14,630 nucleotides of DNA, taken from positions 1 to 14,630 of the forward strand of contig CAJUQF010000045.1 in the NCBI GenBank assembly GCA_910588315.1, written 5' to 3'. This stretch comes from an uncultured Christensenellaceae bacterium. GTDB taxonomy: Bacteria; Bacillota; Clostridia; Christensenellales; Pumilibacteraceae. Below, piece by piece: positions 1-5,662 of this stretch. Numbering within the stretch: position 1 is the first letter of the stretch; each line of letters starts with the position of its first letter. A model generated the notes under the pieces. It saw nothing but the letters and a program-made list of their open reading frames with translations, searched no databases and had not been told where the DNA came from. The position numbers were made by a program, and so were the translations under genes.

Positions 1-15
1 CATGTTTGTCTCCTA
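1..15 (-). promoter_or_regulatory. Ribosome binding site and start codon of a downstream gene cut off by the window edge
   Basis: Read on the minus strand, positions 15 to 1 give TAGGAGACAAACATG. The sequence AGGAG is followed by six bases and an ATG at 3-1. The stop codon (TAG) of the acetyltransferase gene forms the first bases of this ribosome binding site, so the two genes probably belong to one operon with translational coupling. Only the start codon of the next gene is visible, so nothing can be said about its product. Confidence 0.6.
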
Positions 16-702
16 TCTAATTTGTATCTCGCCCCAAAACGTATGACCGGACGCGGGCGTAAGTCCTATCTTCTTCTGCATATTCAAGCTCGCGATATTA
101 TCGGTGAACACGTCGAGAACGGGCGTTCTTCCGAACGTCATGATATAATTTATCATGAACCGCTCCAATGCGCTGCCTATACCGCGCCGACGAAATTTTT
201 CTTTCACTGCGAATATACCGATATTGCCGTCGGCATGCATGCCTATGAAACCTGCAAGATTGCCGCCCGTTATCGCTCCGAATATCGCTTTTTCGCGCAT
301 GAGCCGCTCTATTTCGGCGACTGTGTAAAACTTTCCGTAAATGCCTGCAATCGTCTCCGCAAGCGTAGGCGCAAGCCGCTTTATATCGACGCCTTTCGGC
401 GCGTTCACAGGCGGCGGCAGCTCGCCGAGATACGCAAAAGTGACGCACGGAGAAGCATCTATCCCGAGTATTTCATTCGCTTTTTCGGGCGCACCGAGCA
501 GACATATAGGTCCGTGTATATCGTACTTGTCCGCACACTCGTAAAATTTCGTTATATCGCCGATAACGCACTTTGTGACGCCGTCAAGCTTGACCGCCGC
601 AAAATCGTCATCGTCGGCGATAAGTTCGCCCGACTCATACTCGAGCGCATCGCGCATTACGATACGTTCTACCGCGTACTTTTCGTCACGTAACATCTTC
701 AT
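13..702 (-). CDS. GNAT-family N-acetyltransferase (229 aa)
   Basis: Predicted cytoplasmic acyltransferase using acetyl-CoA; the substrate cannot be told. The GNAT fold is in the C-terminal half: a beta strand (GIFAVKEKF, about 162-170) leads into the acetyl-CoA pyrophosphate-binding loop RRRGIGSA (171-178) and its helix. A late NIASLNMQKKIGL stretch (202-214) matches the usual end of the fold, where an Asn and a K-x-GL/GF motif are common. Residues 1-100 have no motif I recognise and may be a degenerate N-terminal GNAT lobe, as in two-lobed family members of similar length. ATG at 702 is preferred over the ATG two codons later because a promoter -10 box ends six bases upstream of it. There is no Shine-Dalgarno sequence, so the mRNA is probably leaderless. 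The stop codon overlaps the ribosome binding site of the next gene. The family call is firm; the substrate is unknown. Confidence 0.85.
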   Translation of the reverse strand: MKMLRDEKYAVERIVMRDALEYESGELIADDDDFAAVKLDGVTKCVIGDITKFYECADKYDIHGPICLLGAPEKANEILGIDASPCVTFAYLGELPPPVNAPKGVDIKRLAPTLAETIAGIYGKFYTVAEIERLMREKAIFGAITGGNLAGFIGMHADGNIGIFAVKEKFRRRGIGSALERFMINYIMTFGRTPVLDVFTDNIASLNMQKKIGLTPASGHTFWGEIQIR

Positions 703-737
703 GATAACAGTTTACACCGATAAAGCAAAAAAGTCAA
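703..737 (-). promoter_or_regulatory. Promoter giving a leaderless mRNA for the acetyltransferase gene
   Basis: On the minus strand, TTGACT (737-732) is followed by a 17-base spacer and TAAACT (714-709). Six bases (GTTATC) then separate the -10 from the ATG at 702. Sigma-70 type RNA polymerase usually starts six to seven bases after the -10, so the first transcribed base should be at or beside the A of the ATG. The -35 lies in the T-rich tail of the terminator just upstream. The -35 matches consensus in five of six positions and the -10 in four of six. Confidence 0.6.
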
Positions 738-779
738 AGAAAAACACGGCGGAACAAATAGCACATTCGTTCCGCCGTG
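729..779 (-). terminator. Rho-independent terminator, minus-strand direction
   Basis: Positions 745-755 (CACGGCGGAAC) and 769-779 (GTTCCGCCGTG) form a perfect 11-bp GC-rich stem with a 13-base loop. In the minus-strand direction the stem is followed by TTTTTCTTTGACTTTTTT (744-727), a good U-tract. It would stop transcripts arriving from the membrane-protein gene that ends at 1033, about 250 bases upstream. In the plus direction no T-run follows the stem. Confidence 0.75.
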
Positions 780-807
780 CGTGATCGTTACGTTATATTC
801 TATACAA

Positions 808-939
808 GTGAGATTTCCGGGCATGCTCGAAATGACAGGAAAACAATATTGTCATTTCGACCGTGGCGTGACGTTTTACCCACCCCATTTGTCATTTCGA
901 CCGGAGTGAGCAAAGCGAACGCAGCGGAGAAATCTTTGC
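808..939. repeat. Cluster of three TGTCATTTCGA extragenic repeats
   Basis: The 11-mer TGTCATTTCGA occurs at 850-860 and 890-900, and its reverse complement at 827-837. The first and third copies extend further. The 890 copy continues through ACCGGAG modules to GGAGAAATCT (926-935); the inverted copy runs to AGATTTCC (811-818). The core-to-AGAAATCT architecture is the same in both. The inverted copy and the 850 copy can fold into a stem of 11 bp with a 12-base loop. The copy at 850 diverges after about 872. Short TGTCATTTCGA...GAGAAATCT elements are, to my knowledge, common between genes in many bacterial genomes; no protein gene is attached to them here. Confidence 0.65.
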
Positions 940-1032
940 TGCGATAGTCATATATTACATAATACGCAGAGCGTAACTGACTCGGCGTAAAAATTCAAAC
1001 AAAAGTCGCGTAAAAAAACCGCGGGACAACAA

Positions 1033-2169
1033 CTATCTCTTGGTCGCCGCCGACATAGCCTTCAACAGCTTGCTGAGCGCCTCATTGAGTCTGCGCTGCT
1101 GTTCCGGCGTTTTATTCTCCGGCTTGGCGCGTTCCTTTTGTAAAAGCGTAGCGACTTCGCGCATGGTCTCGCGCGGCGCGCCTTCCCTGTCGATCTGCTC
1201 GATCCGAGCGATAACGTCGTCTGCGGACGACGGCGCGGCTTGCGGTTGCACGGGCGGTGGCGGCGGAGGCGTCTGCTGCGCTTGTGCCTGTGCCTGAGCC
1301 GCTGCCTGCTGAGCGCGCATTTGCGCCATAGCTTCTTCGCGCGCTTTGCGACGTATCTCTTCGTCGCTTTCCTGCTGTTGCATAACTACAGGCTCGGCGT
1401 AAGGCTCGGACCCGAAATCGTCGCGAATGGGCGGCTCGTTATATGCGTTCTGCGGCTCTGCATACATGCTTTGCGGTTCGACAAATTCCTGTTGAGGTTC
1501 CGCATAAACCTGCTGCGGCCCCTGCGCCTGAATAAAATCGGCTTGAGGCTCGGCGGCATACACCTCGGTCTGCTGTACGCTTTCCTGCGCGGACTGCGTA
1601 TTGTCACCGTCTATGGCGACGGCAAACTTATCGTAAAGTTTGACGGCGCCGCCGTAAGCCGCTCTGCCGACTATCCCGCCGACAAGCGTCAATATTCCGC
1701 CGAGTATAAGTATAAGCGCAGGCGCGGCATACACACCCGCGGCTACGGCTGCCGCCGCGGCAGGATCGTCTACCGGTGCGATCGGAATAATAACAAACGC
1801 AAGCAACGCGCAAACGAGCGTCGCGACAAGCGTTACGAGCCACACCTTGGATATGAACGAATGCTTATAAGGCTTTTCCACACAAACATCCACCGTCACA
1901 AGCGACGAGGGTTTGAGATTGGACATGCGCGCATTTTTGTAGAGCGCTTTGACCGACGCCGGCATCTTCTTCATCTGCGCTACTGCGACCGACGGATTTT
2001 TGACCGTTCCCGCCATAAGCGACTTGATCTTTTTGAAGTTGCCGCCGACAAGCCCCGCAACAAGCGTGACGACAAACGCTATCACCACGACCGCCACAAG
2101 CAAGATCGCCCAAAGGTCGGGCGACAGAGCCAACTGTTCACCGAATAATTTGGCAAGGGTTTCCAGCAT
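1033..2169 (-). CDS. Membrane protein with EPQ-repeat, Pro/Gln-rich cytoplasmic-type tail (378 aa), function unknown
   Basis: I do not recognise a named family. Three hydrophobic segments are visible at about 19-42, 108-130 and 147-168. A basic, soluble stretch (45-105) separates the first two. After the last segment comes a low-complexity linker (190-265) with six variants of a Y-A-E-P-Q motif: near 203, 221, 229, 235, 242 and 256. A charged helix (267-288), a Gln/Ala run and a six-proline run (301-306) follow. The last 65 residues (314-378) are charged and helical, with many Glu, Arg and Lys and no Cys, and look like a small folded domain. ATG at 2169 is supported by AAAAGGAG six bases upstream. 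The gene stands alone, with a terminator about 250 bases downstream. A scaffold or envelope-associated role is possible from the architecture, but that is guesswork. Confidence 0.8.
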   Translation of the reverse strand: MLETLAKLFGEQLALSPDLWAILLVAVVVIAFVVTLVAGLVGGNFKKIKSLMAGTVKNPSVAVAQMKKMPASVKALYKNARMSNLKPSSLVTVDVCVEKPYKHSFISKVWLVTLVATLVCALLAFVIIPIAPVDDPAAAAAVAAGVYAAPALILILGGILTLVGGIVGRAAYGGAVKLYDKFAVAIDGDNTQSAQESVQQTEVYAAEPQADFIQAQGPQQVYAEPQQEFVEPQSMYAEPQNAYNEPPIRDDFGSEPYAEPVVMQQQESDEEIRRKAREEAMAQMRAQQAAAQAQAQAQQTPPPPPPVQPQAAPSSADDVIARIEQIDREGAPRETMREVATLLQKERAKPENKTPEQQRRLNEALSKLLKAMSAATKR

Positions 2170-2183
2170 GTTACTCTCCTTTT
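2170..2183 (-). promoter_or_regulatory. Strong ribosome binding site for the EPQ membrane protein
   Basis: AAAAGGAG (2183-2176, minus strand) stands six bases before the ATG at 2169. It fixes the start and shows that this genome uses Shine-Dalgarno initiation for some genes. Confidence 0.8.
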
Positions 2184-2236
2184 CCTGATGTTTAACCGCT
2201 ACCGCGCGAAAACTTCCGCACGATATAATCTTTTAT

Positions 2237-2245
2237 ATTTTAGCA
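2237..2245 (-). promoter_or_regulatory. Extended -10 promoter candidate for the EPQ membrane protein
   Basis: On the minus strand, TGCTAAAAT (2245-2237) fits an extended -10 (TGn followed by TAAAAT). The hexamer 17 bases upstream (TGGATT, 2265-2260) is a poor -35. Transcription would start near 2230 and give a leader of about 60 bases containing the ribosome binding site. This is the opposite of the leaderless arrangement seen at neighbouring genes. Confidence 0.45.
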
Positions 2246-2255
2246 TATAGCGAAC

Positions 2256-2285
2256 AAAAAATCCACTCTTTTTCAAAAGATTTTT
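2256..2285 (-). terminator. Possible AT-rich terminator after addA
   Basis: An imperfect, AT-rich inverted repeat (arms about 2257-2263 and 2279-2285, AAAAATC and GATTTTT, with a smaller CTTT/AAAG pairing inside) lies 30 bases after the addA stop. On the minus strand it ends in a run of six T. The stem is weak, so the call is tentative. Confidence 0.3.
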
Positions 2286-2314
2286 ACTCATTTTGAAAAT
2301 TAACGGCATTCGGC

Positions 2315-5300
2315 TTATTTATCGACCGCAAAATTCGGATATTCGATGAGCTTATCCGCCGTGAACGAATATAAATATGCGTGTTTCACTTTATAGTTTA
2401 TGGACCTTTCGACCGCTTTTATGTACAGTTCCAACTGCTTTCCGTAAGAAGAATAGTCGAAAAATCGCGGATCGCCCGTCTTGTAATCGACTATGGTCGC
2501 GCTGCCGTCGGGATAAGCTATAAGCAGATCGATAACGCCCTGAACAAGCACGCCGTCGCCGCCTGTACCGTAAACGTCCCCGAGCGGAAGATCGACGACG
2601 AAATAACGCTCCTTAGCAACGAAAGCCGCGCCGCTTACGAGCCGCGCCATTGTTTTAGCCGCATTAAGCACCGCATCGCGATCGACAAGATCGAATCGTT
2701 CGCACTTATGCTCGACAGCCGCAAGATCGGGCGCGGAAAAGTCGATAAGTTCCATAGCGCGGTGGTAAGCCGTACCGCGTAACCGCGCATCATCGGACGC
2801 CGCGTATTCTTTTGTCAATACGGGCGCAGTCGCCGTGTAATCGCCGTCCTCGAACTCGTGTGCGACGGCGGTCACGCACGTCTTTATGGGAGCTATCTTA
2901 TCAACGCCGAGCGATGTGCGTGCAATTCTGTCCGTATTATATCGCTCCGCTTTCGATATTTTTTCCGATACAGCCGCAGCAATTGCCGCCGAACTCTCGG
3001 CGGACGGACGAGTTCTGCATGCCGCGCCGGACGGAAGTTCTACCCCGTTATCTATGCTCGGTAAAATATTGCGCATAAACTCGGTTTGGCACAACCCGTC
3101 CTCGACGTTTTCTTTAAGCGCGGATTTATTCTGTTTGCCGCAAACGAGCAGATTCTTCTTCGCCCGTGTAAGAGCGACGTAAAACAACCGAAGGTTCTCG
3201 GCGCGGGAAATGCCGGGCATGCGCAAACTCTCCACCATGTACGGCGCCGTCTTTTCGAGCGTACCGCCGTCGCGGTCCGGAACTTTTACGAACACGCCGC
3301 GCTCCGACACTATCACCTTGCCGTACCTGTCGCGCTCGTTGAATCTATGCGACGTATCCGCGACTATACAATAATCGTATTCCAGCCCTTTCGAAGAATG
3401 CTCCGTTATCAAAGTGACGGCATCGCCGCCACCGCTCGCGTCGATACCGAACTCGGTATTATCGTAATATTCGAGAAACGTATGGATATCGCAATCCTTC
3501 TCGGCGGCGAAATCGATAAGAGCCTGCACGGCTTGCGCCGAGCCGTTTTGCTCGTAAATATATTGAAAGAAATCTATTGCCGACGTAATTTCGCCGAGCG
3601 TTTCGGCACAATCGTGGTCTTTCGCATATTCCGAAAACCGATCGCGCAATGCTATAAATTTTCGTATGCGTTCGTCGAGTTCGCCGTCGTATGCGCAAAG
3701 TTTTTGCCATAAAGCGTAAGCCTTGCCGCCGGCGGATTTTTCCGCATTACCTGTTCGCAATATGTTCTCGCCGCGCGCCGCGATCTCCGCAAGTTCGCCG
3801 TCCGAAAACCCGCCCATGGGCGAGCGCAGCGCGGTAAACAGCGCCACGTCGTCCATGCGGTTGTCTACGCAACGCAGTATGTCCGTAAGCGCGATAATCT
3901 CCGGGAACGCTTTAGCGGCACGTTTCTTGTCGAGACCGTATTTTATATTACGCTCGTCCAGCTCGCGCATCAAAGCCGTCGTGAACGCGCCCTGAGTGCG
4001 CGTAAGCACCGCGATCTTGCCCATTTCCGGAGCGTTCGATCCGGCAAGTATCTCACAGATCTTACGAGCTACAAACACGGCTTCGGGATCGCGGCGTACC
4101 GCCATGCTGTCTTTTACCACAGAATAACCCTGCTCGCTGTCTTTGATCCCGCCGCGATCATCCGATATGCTGTCGGACTCTTCCCCGCCAGTTTCGCTCG
4201 GAATAAGCACATACTCCGCACTTCCGCCCGTCATGGACTTATTGCCGAAAACCAACCGCTGATCGGCATCCGAATAATTGACGCCGCCGAAGTCCTCGGT
4301 CATCACGCCGTCGAACACTTTATTGACGAAATCTATGACGGGCGCCGACGAGCGAAAATTATCGGTGAGCGGTATATGCGTATACTTGCCGCTGTTTATC
4401 GCATTTATGAAATGCTCGGGACTGCAACGGCGAAAACCGTATATGGACTGTTTGACGTCTCCTACGACGAACGTTTCTTTTACCGACGCGCGCAAGCGCT
4501 CGGCTATCTCGGACTGCAAGGGATTGACGTCCTGGAACTCGTCTATGAACACATATTTTATCCCGCTTGCGATCTCTTCGCGGCACGTTTCGTCTTTAAG
4601 CACTCTGTATGCGCCGTGTTCGAGATCGGAATAATCTATCACTCCCAAGCGTTCCTTGCGTTCTTTATACGATAAAAATGCGTCGCGCGCCACGCTTAAA
4701 AGCGCTTTGGCATAGCGCTCGTTATCGTTTTTTATCGCCGTATCGGCTTCCGATCTATCGTTGCGATATTTCTTACAAGCGTCTTTAAGCGCACAAAACT
4801 CGGTATGTAAAAATGCGGTCTCGTCCTTGGGCGCGTTCGGCGAACGCGTAAGTTTATCGATATCGCCGGCGATATAGCATGCAAGCTCGTCGATGAGCGC
4901 GCTATATTTGATCATACATGCCGCGGCGATATCGGCTTTGAGCGCGAATATTCTTTTGACAAGCTCGGCATAGCGTCTTTCGAGCATGGCGTTAAGTTCG
5001 GCGCGATACGTATCGTCGGGCTTGACGTTCGACAAAAAGCCTTCGGGATCGTGCGTGGACAACGCAAAATCGAGTATGGTACGCACCGCTCTTTTAAGCC
5101 CGTCGTCACTGCGCCGAGTAGCGAGCATATCGTACATAACGGCAAAATCGACGTCGTTTTTATTTATCGCATTCTCGACGGCGGAAGATACCGCCGCCCA
5201 CTCGATAGCCGCGGCTTCCCCTTCGTCGCAAAGCGCCGCCGACGGATCGACGCCCGCGGCGTAAAAATATTTGCGAATGAGTTTCTGACAAAACCCGTGA

Positions 5301-5647
5301 AGAGTCCCGATATTGCTTCCGGGCATACTTTCTATCGCACGCTCCGCTACCGACGCATACATGCCGTCCTTGCGCAGTTTTGCGAGCTTCTCGGCAAGTT
5401 TGTAACGCATATCCGCCGCGGCGGATCGCGTAAAAGTGACGATAAGCATTTCGTCGAGCGTCGCGCCGCCGTTAATCAGTTTATCCGCGATACGCGCTAT
5501 CATGACCGCGGTCTTGCCGCTGCCCGCCCCGGCGGATACGATGATATTGCCCGGCTCGGTTATAGCACGCCGCTGATTGACGGTGTATTTGACTTCTTCG
5601 GTATTTTGTTTTTCTTTTATCATATCGCTCATTTTCGTATTTTCCAT
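2315..5647 (-). CDS. addA: AddA, ATP-dependent helicase/nuclease subunit A (1110 aa)
   Basis: Subunit of the AddAB enzyme, which unwinds and resects double-strand DNA ends for RecA loading in recombinational repair. All superfamily 1A helicase motifs are visible: a Q-motif (YTVNQRRAI, 21-29), Walker A SAGAGSGKT (38-46), motif Ia IVTFTRSAA (69-77), IGTLHGFC (113-120), Walker B FIDEFQD (367-373), motif III GDVKQSIYGFRR (396-407), motif IV DNFRSS (429-434), motif V TEHSSKGLEYD (748-758) and motif VI FYVALTRAKKNL (822-833). The C-terminal PD-(D/E)XK nuclease has D1040, D1054-Y-K1056 and the QLELY motif (1071-1075). At 1110 residues it is about 10% shorter than B. subtilis AddA, with no motif missing. 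It begins 15 bases after the addB stop and has no Shine-Dalgarno sequence, so translation probably depends on coupling to addB. Identification is firm. Confidence 0.97.
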   Translation of the reverse strand: MENTKMSDMIKEKQNTEEVKYTVNQRRAITEPGNIIVSAGAGSGKTAVMIARIADKLINGGATLDEMLIVTFTRSAAADMRYKLAEKLAKLRKDGMYASVAERAIESMPGSNIGTLHGFCQKLIRKYFYAAGVDPSAALCDEGEAAAIEWAAVSSAVENAINKNDVDFAVMYDMLATRRSDDGLKRAVRTILDFALSTHDPEGFLSNVKPDDTYRAELNAMLERRYAELVKRIFALKADIAAACMIKYSALIDELACYIAGDIDKLTRSPNAPKDETAFLHTEFCALKDACKKYRNDRSEADTAIKNDNERYAKALLSVARDAFLSYKERKERLGVIDYSDLEHGAYRVLKDETCREEIASGIKYVFIDEFQDVNPLQSEIAERLRASVKETFVVGDVKQSIYGFRRCSPEHFINAINSGKYTHIPLTDNFRSSAPVIDFVNKVFDGVMTEDFGGVNYSDADQRLVFGNKSMTGGSAEYVLIPSETGGEESDSISDDRGGIKDSEQGYSVVKDSMAVRRDPEAVFVARKICEILAGSNAPEMGKIAVLTRTQGAFTTALMRELDERNIKYGLDKKRAAKAFPEIIALTDILRCVDNRMDDVALFTALRSPMGGFSDGELAEIAARGENILRTGNAEKSAGGKAYALWQKLCAYDGELDERIRKFIALRDRFSEYAKDHDCAETLGEITSAIDFFQYIYEQNGSAQAVQALIDFAAEKDCDIHTFLEYYDNTEFGIDASGGGDAVTLITEHSSKGLEYDYCIVADTSHRFNERDRYGKVIVSERGVFVKVPDRDGGTLEKTAPYMVESLRMPGISRAENLRLFYVALTRAKKNLLVCGKQNKSALKENVEDGLCQTEFMRNILPSIDNGVELPSGAACRTRPSAESSAAIAAAVSEKISKAERYNTDRIARTSLGVDKIAPIKTCVTAVAHEFEDGDYTATAPVLTKEYAASDDARLRGTAYHRAMELIDFSAPDLAAVEHKCERFDLVDRDAVLNAAKTMARLVSGAAFVAKERYFVVDLPLGDVYGTGGDGVLVQGVIDLLIAYPDGSATIVDYKTGDPRFFDYSSYGKQLELYIKAVERSINYKVKHAYLYSFTADKLIEYPNFAVDK

Positions 5648-5662
5648 TTCGATCGAAAACGC

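Larger units (their letters stand above)
703..1032. other. Non-coding intergenic region (330 bases)
   Basis: This interval lies between two minus-strand genes. It holds, from left to right, the leaderless promoter of the acetyltransferase gene, the terminator hairpin (745-779) and three copies of the TGTCATTTCGA repeat (808-939). The remaining part, 940-1032, is the 3' flank of the membrane-protein gene. It contains T-runs on the minus strand (rc of 1011-1018) but no convincing stem beside them. I see no coding frame with a plausible start and no structured RNA I recognise. Confidence 0.6.

Noticed and set aside
890..939. The repeat cluster as a CRISPR array or attachment site
   Set aside because: Copies are unequally spaced and partly inverted, there are no unique spacers of constant length, and no cas, integrase or tRNA gene is near.
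1003..1032. A terminator directly after the EPQ membrane protein gene
   Set aside because: T-runs are present on the minus strand, but the only possible stem is CGCG/CGCG of four pairs, too weak to call.
1240..2148. A 302-codon plus-strand frame over the EPQ membrane protein gene
   Set aside because: Its product is Arg/Leu-rich low complexity. The minus-strand gene has a ribosome binding site, membrane segments and a sensible composition.
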